DNA of 64,000 nucleotides, from positions 1 through 64,000 of the forward strand of contig CANRLR010000009.1 in the NCBI GenBank assembly GCA_947631505.1, given 5' to 3'. Below the pieces are notes generated by a model. It saw nothing but the letters and a program-made list of their open reading frames with translations, did not search any database and had not been told where the DNA came from. The stretch comes from an uncultured Lachnospiraceae bacterium. Lineage in GTDB: Bacteria > Bacillota > Clostridia > Lachnospirales > Lachnospiraceae. Of the stretch, positions 8,301 to 15,903 are shown piece by piece (the first letter of the stretch is position 1; every line of letters begins with the position of its first letter). The position numbers and the translations under genes are program-made.

Positions 8301-9115
8301 ATTAATGTGAGAGGAAGATAGATGTCACCGGTAATGATTTTGTTAGGTTTCGGTAAAAATTTGTCTCTTGCCAGTGTTACAATATTTTCTTCGGACAGGG
8401 ACTCACACATGAGACCGATAACCTCTTCCTCGGAAAGAGCTGCCTTATAGATACGGAAATCAGAAAGAGAGCCACAGAAGTCAGCATCTGCATTAAATTG
8501 AGAGTGTCCGATAAAATTATTGCTGTAATTGGATGGTGTATCAAATGTGGCAAACCATTCTCTTAATTTTTTGTATGTACCACTGGAGGTCTGGCTGATA
8601 AAACCATCTCCTGTCAATTCTCCATTGAGATAAATTCTTGGACCGGCATTGCTTAATGCACCACCGTTTGTTCCGGTTACCGTCATGGCAACATGAACCC
8701 ATTCTCCGACCGGGCAGGCTTTGTCTGCGTCTGCTGCTAAATCCCCGCTCTGGAAGCATACTCCGCGCAAGAACCGGGTCAAGAACATATAAGGACCGGC
8801 GGACCCTTTTCCGAAGTCAAAAATCCGCTCCCATACATTGACTGCTCTATCACAGTAAACCCATGTGGAAACAGTAAATCCGGTATGGTCATTTACTTCC
8901 TTTAAAAAATCTGCCGGTAATTCTAAGTAAGAAGAACCAAATTCACCACCGTAAAATTGTGCTGCCTTACGACCACCAATGATTTTAATCTCAGGAAGTT
9001 TTTTCCCTTTTGGTATGGCATTGTTTCCATTGCCGGACAAATCCCTTCCTATATCGGCGGTACCTTGAAAGGGATACCATGCGATAAGATTTTCCTTTGA
9101 TGTGTTGTTGCTCAT
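5375..9115 (-). CDS. GH51 alpha-L-arabinofuranosidase with N-terminal LamG-like and bacterial Ig-like domains
   Basis: 1246 aa. The start is set at 9115 (MSNNTSKENLIAWYPF) because GAGGAGG lies at 9125-9131; an ATG at 9133 overlaps that RBS. Residues ~8-235 form a concanavalin/LamG-type fold (LIAWYPFQGTADIGRDLSG...). About 245-330 is an atrophied Ig-like domain (VEWTCDRPEVITSTGKV). The GH51 part starts near 335 (LYGLFYEDINNAADGGIYAE), includes a carbohydrate-binding insert, FLRFPGGC, the acid/base glutamate in GVGNENWG (about E716) and the nucleophile in VFVGEYAS (about E847). It removes L-arabinofuranosyl side chains from arabinan or arabinoxylan. No signal peptide or anchor is visible, so it is probably cytoplasmic or cell-associated despite binding-type modules. 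Confidence 0.9.
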   Translation of the reverse strand: MSNNTSKENLIAWYPFQGTADIGRDLSGNGNNAIPKGKKLPEIKIIGGRKAAQFYGGEFGSSYLELPADFLKEVNDHTGFTVSTWVYCDRAVNVWERIFDFGKGSAGPYMFLTRFLRGVCFQSGDLAADADKACPVGEWVHVAMTVTGTNGGALSNAGPRIYLNGELTGDGFISQTSSGTYKKLREWFATFDTPSNYSNNFIGHSQFNADADFCGSLSDFRIYKAALSEEEVIGLMCESLSEENIVTLARDKFLPKPNKIITGDIYLPLTLMEGKVTVEWTCDRPEVITSTGKVTPKEQPVGITLLAKISCGNTALQKEFHATVVPSSIAPYELTIHGDKKVLDISRTLYGLFYEDINNAADGGIYAEMIQNRSFEDFTYKIYDSRSGENGKSEGRNHNPLRFWFGDLEKVTPENEGGLNEHFHLTDSDANAYYITVPDGTRLYNRGFCDNNLDFSMKFTAGGEYEFTIWAKADNGAAIDITLLDGEENTVSNTAVITVEGNGIWKKYSADVLTAAKDVMGQICLSFTGDVLIDMVSLMPKNVWGSKEEASSPSAHKNYTGNSNYRLRKDLVEALADLHPSFLRFPGGCISEGSFIWDNVYDWKDSIGDVATRKENFNVWGYMMTMGLGYMEYFQLAEDLNAEPLPVMACGVLCQARSDYANPAGGKLQEKYIANFTDLIDFAINTDFENNKWAAIRKEMGHEEPFGLHYLGVGNENWGTEFFASFEEFKYAIDKHMEKNYPGYDLTILSTAGAQADDDAYQQGWKFLAGYLKGGATVAFTDGETSFEKAVTWYPHEKNYMNTIVDEHYYRANDYLLENADRYNYYYRPYENGKLVENQVSKVFVGEYASSDKNTLAGAVAEAAVMTGFEKNSDVVRLAAYAPLFNKVVTDGTYRWTPDCIWFDNESVWRTPNYYVQQMFAEYVGDTLLETSYETYHNGEKISLTPHGGVMVTIAEGEAILKTMTVTDNQTGNVLFAQNFAETLDKKLLPFRMEETESSVSGLGLIIRTTTAGQHGFYINEPKWHDYTITVSIEKLSDTTEIFVGTGLTGVTDTNYNPNKLSMHQYCIGCGNNGTGLKVVKDGKEGYTMGDYSSSVYAGNLRACYDEAVPAGEYTVTVNFGKKDGKGISCYYENASEKFAPLDCKLESYNRDVFHSVTEDQNKVYAKLVNADNFEKKIKLNFSNLSPKQEATLITLTGDNEWVHTPNVNTKEWERIVPVKNTLFIESTGCELILPANSVSVVVLDK

Positions 9116-9136
9116 TGTTATTATCCTCCTCATATT

Positions 9137-9406
9137 CTAATCTTCTTCAATTACATGAATTTCCAGATAGTCAAATTCAATGGTCTCAATAAAATTATCT
9201 TGTGTGAACCGGGTTCTATCAATGCGTTTAAATTCGTTGATATTTTTGTCCAGCCAAATTGGTTCCTGTAAATCAAAAGCAAGACAGAATTCATGTACAC
9301 CAGCAAAGACCTTTTTGGTCCGGTTCCATGAGGGATCTTTATTTTCATAGACCATATCCTGAATTAAATGATTGTTTGTGAAAATTTTACCCCATATGCG
9401 AAACAT
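9137..9406 (-). CDS. Small conserved protein of unknown function
   Basis: 89 aa from the ATG at 9406 (MFRIWGKIFTNNHLIQDMVYE), preceded by GAGGTG at a good distance; an in-frame ATG 33 nt upstream lacks this spacing. No signal peptide, membrane segment or known motif. The C-terminus is acidic (FDYLEIHVIEED). I recall similar ~90-residue proteins in Lachnospiraceae, without a function. It lies 21 nt upstream of the arabinofuranosidase and shares its promoter, so the two are probably co-transcribed. Confidence 0.65.
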   Translation of the reverse strand: MFRIWGKIFTNNHLIQDMVYENKDPSWNRTKKVFAGVHEFCLAFDLQEPIWLDKNINEFKRIDRTRFTQDNFIETIEFDYLEIHVIEED

Positions 9407-9450
9407 GAAGCACCTCATTTCTGTTCTATCGTTATTCATTCACTATCGAA

Positions 9451-9479
9451 ATTATAAAGAATTTTTGGGGAAAAGTAAA
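9451..9479 (-). promoter_or_regulatory. Sigma-A-type promoter for the small protein and arabinofuranosidase
   Basis: On the minus strand: -35 TTTACT (9479-9474), 17-nt spacer, -10 TATAAT (9456-9451). It lies 45 nt before the start codon of the 89-aa gene and back to back with the relQ-type promoter. Confidence 0.7.
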
Positions 9480-9486
9480 CAATTAT

Positions 9487-9514
9487 TTGACTTTATTGTC
9501 ATTTCTTTTATAAT
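9487..9514 (+). promoter_or_regulatory. Sigma-A-type promoter for the alarmone synthetase operon
   Basis: -35 TTGACT (9487-9492), 16-nt spacer, -10 TATAAT (9509-9514). The predicted transcript starts near 9521, giving a leader of about 38 nt before the ATG at 9559. Confidence 0.75.
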
Positions 9515-9558
9515 ATAAATAGGATATTGCGAAAAAATGTAGCAGATGGGGTGTTACT

Positions 9559-10242
9559 ATGTTGGATGAGGAATTACAGACTTCATATATACGAAAAGTA
9601 TCTCTCCCAAAAGATATGGGAAATCTATTTGTTGGTGAAACAGAAGATTTTGAAAAAATGATGATGATGTACAGCTGTGCTATCAAAGAGGTAAAGACAA
9701 AATTACAGGTCTTAAACGATGAGTTATCTATGTCACGGAAGAGAAATCCAATAGAATTTATTAAAACAAGAATAAAACAGCCAGACAGCATTGCTACGAA
9801 GCTCAAGAAAAAAGGACTGCCTCTGACGGTTGAAACCGTCCGGGGGAATTTGAATGATGTAGCAGGGGTCCGTGTGATCTGTGCGTTTATTGATGATATC
9901 TATCAGGTGGCGGATATGCTGACGGCACAGGATGATGTAAAATTAATAAAAACAAAGGATTATATTAAGAATCCTAAAATGAATGGATACCGAAGCCTGC
10001 ATCTGATCGTGGAAGTTCCGGTTTTCTTTTCGGACCATAAGGAGCAGATACGTGTGGAAGTTCAGATTCGTACCATTGCCATGGATTTTTGGGCGAGTCT
10101 GGAGCATCAGGTAAAGTATAAAAAGAATGTGAAAGATGCAGAGAATATTGTGTATGAACTTAGAGCATGTGCAGATGTCATTAACCGGACCGACTTTCAT
10201 ATGCAGTCGATTCGGGACCGGATTGTAGAAGAAGCAAATTAA
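9559..10242 (+). CDS. relQ: Small alarmone synthetase, RelQ/YjbM-like GTP pyrophosphokinase
   Basis: 227 aa, single RelA/SpoT synthetase domain with no HD hydrolase, TGS or ACT domain. Diagnostic blocks are RIKQPDSIATKLKKKG, DVAGVRVICAF, DYIKNPKMNGYRSLHLIV and EVQIRTIAMDFWASLEHQ. The family transfers pyrophosphate from ATP to GDP/GTP to make (p)ppGpp. Length and the helical C-terminal tail fit RelQ-type tetrameric synthetases rather than RelP, though the RelQ/RelP split is judged only by eye. It is the first gene behind the 9487 promoter; folD follows after 31 nt. Confidence 0.88.
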   Translation: MLDEELQTSYIRKVSLPKDMGNLFVGETEDFEKMMMMYSCAIKEVKTKLQVLNDELSMSRKRNPIEFIKTRIKQPDSIATKLKKKGLPLTVETVRGNLNDVAGVRVICAFIDDIYQVADMLTAQDDVKLIKTKDYIKNPKMNGYRSLHLIVEVPVFFSDHKEQIRVEVQIRTIAMDFWASLEHQVKYKKNVKDAENIVYELRACADVINRTDFHMQSIRDRIVEEAN

Positions 10243-10273
10243 TACATAAATTACAAAATAAATGGAGGCAGAT

Positions 10274-11113
10274 ATGGCAATTAAAATTGACGGAAAAATG
10301 ATTTCTACTCAGGTAAAAGATGAATGTAAGAAGCGTGTAAAAAAAGAAGCGTTAGATGTTACACTTGCTGTAATCCAAGTGGGGAATGATCCGGCATCAA
10401 CAGTCTATGTAGGAAATAAAAAGAAAGCCTGTGAGTATATTGGGATTCATTCTCTTTCGTATGAGCTTCCTGAGGAAACAACAGAGGAAGAATTGTTGGA
10501 ACTGGTAGAAAAACTGAATCAGGATAAAAATGTTCATGGAATTTTGGTTCAACTGCCGTTGCCGGCACATATTGATGAGGATAAGGTGATTCAGACAATT
10601 TCACCGAAAAAAGATGTTGATGGCTTTCATCCGCAAAGTGTGGGAGCACTCAGTATCGGACAGCCGGGTTTTGTATCCTGCACTCCGGCTGGAATTATCC
10701 AGCTGTTAAAACGCAGTGGTGTAGAGATGGATGGAAAGGAATGTGTGATTGTCGGAAGAAGCAACATTGTCGGAAAGCCTATGGCACTTCTGATGCTTCG
10801 GGAAAATGCCACGGTGACAGTATGCCATAGTCATACCGCAAATTTAAAAGAAGTAACAAAACGTGCAGACATTCTCATTGTTGCTATTGGTAAGCCTAAA
10901 TTTATCACAAAAGAGTATGTCAAGAAAGGGGCCGTAGTAATTGATGTCGGAATTCACCGCAATGAAAATAACAAATTATGCGGTGATGTAGATTTTGATG
11001 ATGTAGAGCCGGTTTGTTCTGCGATTACTCCGGTTCCGGGAGGTGTGGGACCGATGACCATTGCCATGCTGATGAATAACTGTGTGGAAGCGAAAGGAAT
11101 ACAGGAAGCATGA
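10274..11113 (+). CDS. folD: Bifunctional methylene-tetrahydrofolate dehydrogenase / methenyl-THF cyclohydrolase
   Basis: 279 aa from the ATG at 10274 (MAIKIDGKMIS). The RBS TGGAGG (10263-10268) lies 5 nt upstream and overlaps a spurious ATG at 10262. Family motifs are VGNDPASTVYVGNKKKACE, GILVQLPLPAHID, KKDVDGFHPQSVG, VGRSNIVGKPMALLML and PVPGGVGPMTIAML. It interconverts 5,10-methylene- and 10-formyl-THF in one-carbon metabolism (NADP-dependent in the family). Its stop overlaps the rimO start by 4 nt (ATGA), so the two are translationally coupled. Confidence 0.95.
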   Translation: MAIKIDGKMISTQVKDECKKRVKKEALDVTLAVIQVGNDPASTVYVGNKKKACEYIGIHSLSYELPEETTEEELLELVEKLNQDKNVHGILVQLPLPAHIDEDKVIQTISPKKDVDGFHPQSVGALSIGQPGFVSCTPAGIIQLLKRSGVEMDGKECVIVGRSNIVGKPMALLMLRENATVTVCHSHTANLKEVTKRADILIVAIGKPKFITKEYVKKGAVVIDVGIHRNENNKLCGDVDFDDVEPVCSAITPVPGGVGPMTIAMLMNNCVEAKGIQEA

Positions 11114-12450
11114 AATTATACTTTGTTTCATTAGGTTGTGACAAAAATTTAGTGGACAGTGAAAAGATGCTGGCAATTCTTGCCGGACATTCCATTGAAA
11201 TTACAGACGATGCCGCATTCGCAGAAATCATTATTGTAAATACCTGCAGTTTTATTCGTGATGCAAAAGAAGAGAGTATCGAAACTATTTTGGAACTTGC
11301 ATCGTATAAGGAGCAGGGAGTTTGTCGAACCCTTATTGTTACAGGATGTTTGGCACAGCGGTATGCCGATGAAATTGAAAAAGAAATTCCGGAAGTGGAT
11401 GCTATTGTAGGGACAACTGCTTACGACCGTATATGGGAGGCGGTAGAAGAGAGTTTGTCCGGGAAAAAAGTTCGTTTGTTGTCAGAATTGGATTATCTGC
11501 CAGCGAAGCTGACCAAACGGATCGGCAGTGCAGCCGGATATACCGCTTACTTAAAAATTGCAGAGGGCTGTAATAAGAGGTGTACTTATTGTATCATTCC
11601 TTCTCTGCGGGGGAATTACCGCAGTGTACCGATGGAAGAACTTCTTACTGAAGCAGAAGAACTTGCAGGCAAAGGGGTAAAGGAACTCATTGTTATTGCT
11701 CAGGAAACAACCGTGTATGGAATAGATTTATATGGAGAAAAGAAATTGCCGGAATTATTGGCAAAGCTTTGTAAAATTGATGGAATAGAATGGATTCGTC
11801 TGATGTACTGCTATCCGGAGGAAATTACAGAACTGTTACTTGATACGATGGCAGCACAGCCGAAAATCTGTCATTATCTGGATTTACCGATACAGCATTG
11901 CAACGATACGGTGTTAAAGCGGATGGGACGAAAGACAAATAAAAAGGATTTGATGGAAAAAATTCAATTGATCCGGGACAGAATGCCGGATGCAGCTTTA
12001 CGGACAACACTGATCAGTGGTTTTCCGGGAGAGACAAAGGAACAGCATGAAGAATGTATCGAGTTTGTATGTGACACCCGGTTTGACCGCCTTGGTGTAT
12101 TTCCTTATTCACCAGAAGAGGGAACACCGGCAGCGGAATATGAAAACCAGCTGGAGGACGAACGAAAACGTCAGTGGGCAGATGAAATAATGGAAGCATC
12201 CCAACGCATTATTTTTGAGGAAAACGAAAAATTGGTAGGAAGAACAATGCGGGTAATTGTTGAGGGATTTTTACCAGAAGAAGAAGTTTATGTAGGCAGA
12301 ACATACCGGGACGCCCCAGATGTAGATGGATGTGTATTCTTTACCGCCCCATATGAAATTATTTCCGGCACAATGCTCACAGTTTTAGTAACGGATGCCA
12401 ACGGATATGATTTAATGGGAGAACTGTGGAATGAGGGGGAAGATAAATGA
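11110..12450 (+). CDS. rimO: Ribosomal protein S12 methylthiotransferase
   Basis: 446 aa, full length. The N-terminal MTTase domain starts MKLYFVSLGCDKNLVDSE, which distinguishes RimO from MiaB. The radical-SAM cluster motif CNKRCTYC sits near residue 155, followed by IPSLRGNYRS. The C-terminus carries a TRAM-like domain (MRVIVEGFLPEEEVYVGRTYRDAPDVDG). It adds a methylthio group to Asp of S12 using two iron-sulfur clusters. It overlaps folD and pgsA by 4 nt each. Confidence 0.95.
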   Translation: MKLYFVSLGCDKNLVDSEKMLAILAGHSIEITDDAAFAEIIIVNTCSFIRDAKEESIETILELASYKEQGVCRTLIVTGCLAQRYADEIEKEIPEVDAIVGTTAYDRIWEAVEESLSGKKVRLLSELDYLPAKLTKRIGSAAGYTAYLKIAEGCNKRCTYCIIPSLRGNYRSVPMEELLTEAEELAGKGVKELIVIAQETTVYGIDLYGEKKLPELLAKLCKIDGIEWIRLMYCYPEEITELLLDTMAAQPKICHYLDLPIQHCNDTVLKRMGRKTNKKDLMEKIQLIRDRMPDAALRTTLISGFPGETKEQHEECIEFVCDTRFDRLGVFPYSPEEGTPAAEYENQLEDERKRQWADEIMEASQRIIFEENEKLVGRTMRVIVEGFLPEEEVYVGRTYRDAPDVDGCVFFTAPYEIISGTMLTVLVTDANGYDLMGELWNEGEDK

Positions 12451-12992
12451 ATGTACCGAACCGATTGACCATATTGAGAGTCATTATGATTCCTCTCTTT
12501 GTAGTAGCTATGTTGTGGGAATCATTGCCCTATTCGGACTACATAGCACTGGTTCTTTTTGCCGGAGCCTGCATTACGGATTTTTTTGATGGATATTTGG
12601 CAAGAAAGTATAATCAGATTACAACATTTGGTAAGTTCATGGATCCGCTGGCAGATAAATTATTAGTCTGTGCAGCACTGATTTGCTTTTTGGCAGATGC
12701 GAATCCGGAAATGCCGGCCTGGGCAGTCATTATTATTATCAGCAGAGAATTTATTATTAGTGGATTCCGGCTTGTAGCGGCTGAGAAAGGGATAACGATT
12801 GCTGCCAGTTATTGGGGAAAAGTAAAGACTGTTGTTCAGATGATTATGTCTATTCTTTTGATTATACATTTTAATCATCCTGTTTTTCGGATTATTGATG
12901 CAATATTTATTTATGCAGCGGTTATACTAACGGTAATTTCATTAATCGATTATATTTATAAAAATAGGGAAATTATGAAGGATGTGAAATAA
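12447..12992 (+). CDS. pgsA: CDP-diacylglycerol-glycerol-3-phosphate 3-phosphatidyltransferase
   Basis: 181 aa integral membrane protein. The CDP-alcohol phosphotransferase signature is complete: DFFDGYLARKYNQITTFGKF, continuing MDPLADK (DGxxAR...G...D...D). The start MNVPNRLTILRVIMIPLFV is typical of PgsA. It makes phosphatidylglycerol phosphate for membrane lipid synthesis. It overlaps rimO by 4 nt and shares its last base with the next gene. Confidence 0.93.
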   Translation: MNVPNRLTILRVIMIPLFVVAMLWESLPYSDYIALVLFAGACITDFFDGYLARKYNQITTFGKFMDPLADKLLVCAALICFLADANPEMPAWAVIIIISREFIISGFRLVAAEKGITIAASYWGKVKTVVQMIMSILLIIHFNHPVFRIIDAIFIYAAVILTVISLIDYIYKNREIMKDVK

Positions 12993-13465
12993 TGTCAAAG
13001 GAAGTGGAACTTGTCAATAAACTGACAAAGAATCACTATACAATATCTACAGCTGAATCCTGTACGGGGGGGCTTTTGTCGGGCACCATCGTGAATGTAA
13101 GCGGAGCTTCGGAAGTGCTGCATTGTGCTTTTGTTACCTATGCTAATGAAGCAAAAGAAGAATTTGCATGTGTTTCTCACGATACCCTTGCAGCATTTGG
13201 GGCAGTAAGTGAAGAAACAGCTGGAGAAATGGCACTTGGCTGTGCCAAAAGAGCACAGGCAGATATGGGGCTTTCTACTACGGGAATTGCCGGACCGGAA
13301 GGTGGAACGGAAGAAAAGCCGGTAGGACTGGTATATATCGGATGTGCCTTTCATGGTGAGGTTTCGGTAGAACGACATTTGTTCTCTGGTGACCGGCCGG
13401 CTGTTCGCAGACAGGCGGTAGAAGCGGCATTGGATTTGGCAATACACTGTTTAAATAAGGAGTGA
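12992..13465 (+). CDS. CinA C-terminal-type nicotinamide-nucleotide amidohydrolase
   Basis: 157 aa. It matches only the C-terminal domain of CinA (PncC): TAESCTGGLLSGTIVNVSGAS, VSEETAGEMALG, TGIAGPEGGTEEKPVGLVYIG. The family deamidates nicotinamide mononucleotide in pyridine-nucleotide salvage. The N-terminal MoeA-like (COG1058) domain of full-length CinA is absent, so this is the stand-alone form. Position pgsA-cinA is common in Firmicutes, where recA often follows; here a lipoprotein gene follows instead. Confidence 0.88.
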   Translation: MSKEVELVNKLTKNHYTISTAESCTGGLLSGTIVNVSGASEVLHCAFVTYANEAKEEFACVSHDTLAAFGAVSEETAGEMALGCAKRAQADMGLSTTGIAGPEGGTEEKPVGLVYIGCAFHGEVSVERHLFSGDRPAVRRQAVEAALDLAIHCLNKE

Positions 13466-13469
13466 TATT

Positions 13470-13961
13470 GTGAGACGAATAATTGGTATTATTTTTTTAG
13501 TCGGAATGTTTGGAATAATGACTGGCTGCCAAGAGGAAAAAAATGTTCCGGCAACAACAGCTGTCCCGACACAATCCACAGTGAAGATTGAAACGATAAC
13601 GGTTTATTCGATAAATTCAGATACTATGACCTTGATTCCGGTATCGGTTCGTAAGACGAATGGAGGACAATTGACAGCACAGAGCATTACGAGCTTAGTA
13701 CAGTCAGGACTCAATGATGACCGTATTAAAGTTGATGATGTCATTGTAGAAAATGAAAAAGTAATCGTATCATTTTCATCGAAAGGAAGGCCTGTGAAAG
13801 ACTGTAATAAAAAAATGGAGAACTTGATTCTTGAGTGTTTTTCCAATAGTTTATTAGATAATGTGAAAAGCTGTAAAAAAGTGATTTTTCGCTGTGATGG
13901 TAAAGCATATCACAGCAGTCAGTATAATTTTTCAATCAATGAGGTGTATGCATCTGCATGA
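13470..13961 (+). CDS. Lipoprotein, possibly GerM/GerMN-like
   Basis: 163 aa, GTG start at 13470 behind AAGGAGTGA. The signal IIGIIFLVGMFGIMTGC ends in a lipobox with Cys near 20, so it should be lipid-anchored outside the membrane. A Thr/Pro linker follows, then one small alpha/beta domain (ITVYSINSDTMTLIPVSV...ITSLVQSGLND...VSFSSKG) whose order resembles GerMN domains of spore and germination lipoproteins. The GerMN call is inference. Sits between cinA and the flavoprotein gene with 4-nt stop/start overlap downstream. Confidence 0.6.
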   Translation: MRRIIGIIFLVGMFGIMTGCQEEKNVPATTAVPTQSTVKIETITVYSINSDTMTLIPVSVRKTNGGQLTAQSITSLVQSGLNDDRIKVDDVIVENEKVIVSFSSKGRPVKDCNKKMENLILECFSNSLLDNVKSCKKVIFRCDGKAYHSSQYNFSINEVYASA

Positions 13962-15211
13962 AAAAAGTATTTGTAGTTGGCGGTGGACCCGCCGGAATGA
14001 TGGCCGCAATTCAGAGTGCCAAAAGGGGAAATCAGGTAGTCCTTTTTGAAAAAAATGAAAAATTAGGTAAAAAATTATTTATCACAGGAAAAGGTAGATG
14101 CAACATTACCAATGCCTGTGATGTTTCTGATTTGTTTTCTAATATAATTTCAAATCCCAAATTTTTATACAGTGCCATTTATCAGTTTACCAATGAGGAT
14201 TTGGTGGCGTATCTGAATGAATTAGGATTAAAGACAAAAGAAGAACGTGGAAAAAGAATATTTCCGGCATCGGATAAATCCTCTGATGTCATACGGGTTT
14301 TACAAAATGAGTGCAAAAAGCAGGGTGTTGTGGTACAATTAAATACGGCAGTAAAAAATTTGATGGTAGTGGATGGAAAGGTTTGCGGGGTTGAATCAGA
14401 AAATGGAAAATGTCAGAAAGCAGATGCTGTTATTCTGGCAACGGGAGGGGTGTCCTATCCATCGACAGGTTCCACGGGAGATGGCTTTGCAATGGCTCAA
14501 AGGTGCGGACATTCCATTATAGAACTCCGGCCGGGGCTGGTGGGTATGACAATAAAAGAAGACTATGGTGAAAAGCTAATGGGACTCACTTTGAAGAACT
14601 GTGCCCTGCGGATTCACGAACAAGGAAAGAAAAAACCGGTTTTTCAAGGTTTTGGTGAAATATTATTTACTCATTACGGAGTAAGCGGCCCCTTGATTCT
14701 CAGTGCCAGCAGTCAGATTGGTGACCGTTTGGAAAAGGCAGAATTAACATTACACATTGATTTGAAACCGGCACTTGAAATGGAACAGGTGCAGAAACGA
14801 TTGTTAAAGGAATTTGATGCAAGAAAGAATTGTGTGTTACATAATGCTCTGGGCACTATGCTGCCGAAAAGTATGATACCGGTATTTCTTGAATACTGCC
14901 ATCTAAGGCCGGATCGTACAGTAAATCAGATCACGAAAGAAGAACGGTTGAAATTAACAGAAACGTTCAAAGATTTCTCGTTGACTTTAAAAGGATTACG
15001 GGGAATGGATGAGGCAATTATTACAAGAGGCGGCATTAAGGTACAGGAAGTAGATCCTGCCACTATGGAATCAAAAATAGTTTCCGGTCTGTATTTTGCA
15101 GGAGAAATTTTAGATGTAGATGCCTTGACAGGTGGTTTTAATCTGCAGATCGCATGGTCTACAGGATATGCAGCCGGTTCAAATATGGAAAGAGAGGATA
15201 AAAAAGTATGA
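13958..15211 (+). CDS. FAD-dependent oxidoreductase, HI0933/BaiN-like family
   Basis: 417 aa. Rossmann FAD motif VFVVGGGPAGMMAAIQSAKRG at the N-terminus, then GKGRCNITN, ATGGVSYPSTGSTGDGF, and the C-terminal FAD-contact block GEILDVDALTGGFNLQIAWS. These define the HI0933-like flavoprotein family, which includes BaiN of gut clostridia; the true substrate of most members is unknown, and no bile-acid genes lie nearby. Four-nt overlaps with the lipoprotein gene and cmk place it in the same operon. Confidence 0.85.
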   Translation: MKKVFVVGGGPAGMMAAIQSAKRGNQVVLFEKNEKLGKKLFITGKGRCNITNACDVSDLFSNIISNPKFLYSAIYQFTNEDLVAYLNELGLKTKEERGKRIFPASDKSSDVIRVLQNECKKQGVVVQLNTAVKNLMVVDGKVCGVESENGKCQKADAVILATGGVSYPSTGSTGDGFAMAQRCGHSIIELRPGLVGMTIKEDYGEKLMGLTLKNCALRIHEQGKKKPVFQGFGEILFTHYGVSGPLILSASSQIGDRLEKAELTLHIDLKPALEMEQVQKRLLKEFDARKNCVLHNALGTMLPKSMIPVFLEYCHLRPDRTVNQITKEERLKLTETFKDFSLTLKGLRGMDEAIITRGGIKVQEVDPATMESKIVSGLYFAGEILDVDALTGGFNLQIAWSTGYAAGSNMEREDKKV

Positions 15212-15864
15212 ATATTGCAATCGATGGACCTGCAGGAGCAGGAAAAAGTTCAATCGCAAAGAGGGTGGCAAAAGAGATGTCTTTTGTCTATGTGGACACA
15301 GGTGCTATGTTTCGGACTATGGCATATTATTTCCTGCAAAATGGAATTGATACGGCGGATGAAACACAGGTAGCTGCAAATTGTGATAAGATTGAAATCC
15401 GTATTGAGTACAAAAATGATGAGCAGCATATTTTCCTGAACGGAACAGATGTTTCAACAGAAATACGGAAAGAAGAAGTGGGCAACAATGCATCTATTGT
15501 AGCAAAGTATAGTGTCGTCAGAGAAAAATTGTTGCAGCTGCAGCGGAATATGGCGGAGACGAGCAATGTAATTATGGACGGAAGAGATATTGGCACCGTT
15601 GTGCTGCCGAATGCGGAAGTAAAGATTTTTCTTACGGCAAGCTCCCGTGTCCGGGCGGAACGCCGTTATAAAGAACTGGTAGAAAAAGGAGAAGTCTGCA
15701 ATTTGGATGATATTGAAAAAGATATTATTGCCAGAGACGAACAGGATATGAATCGTGATATTGCTCCGTTAAAACAGGCAGAAGATGCTGTTCTGGTAGA
15801 TTCTTCCTATATGACAATAGATGAAGTTGTAGAAACAATTCAAAAAATAGCAAAAGACAGATAA
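15208..15864 (+). CDS. cmk: Cytidylate kinase
   Basis: 218 aa. P-loop IDGPAGAGKSSIAKRVA at residues ~4-20, YVDTGAMFRTMAYY, and the CMP-binding region MDGRDIGTVVLPNAEVKIFLTAS with RAERRYKEL are typical of bacterial CMP kinases. It phosphorylates CMP/dCMP with ATP. Starts 4 nt inside the upstream flavoprotein gene. Position cmk-ispH-rpsA is the usual clostridial arrangement. Confidence 0.95.
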   Translation: MNIAIDGPAGAGKSSIAKRVAKEMSFVYVDTGAMFRTMAYYFLQNGIDTADETQVAANCDKIEIRIEYKNDEQHIFLNGTDVSTEIRKEEVGNNASIVAKYSVVREKLLQLQRNMAETSNVIMDGRDIGTVVLPNAEVKIFLTASSRVRAERRYKELVEKGEVCNLDDIEKDIIARDEQDMNRDIAPLKQAEDAVLVDSSYMTIDEVVETIQKIAKDR

Positions 15865-15903
15865 TGGGGGAACTTTAACAAAAAAGGTAAGAGGGGGATT
15901 TTT

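Noticed and set aside
12992-13465. Full-length competence protein CinA
   Set aside because: Only the C-terminal amidohydrolase domain is present, so the competence name would mislead.
15865-15903. Alternative ispH start upstream
   Set aside because: No in-frame start with RBS; GTG at 15904 gives the expected VKVELAKSAGFCFGV N-terminus.
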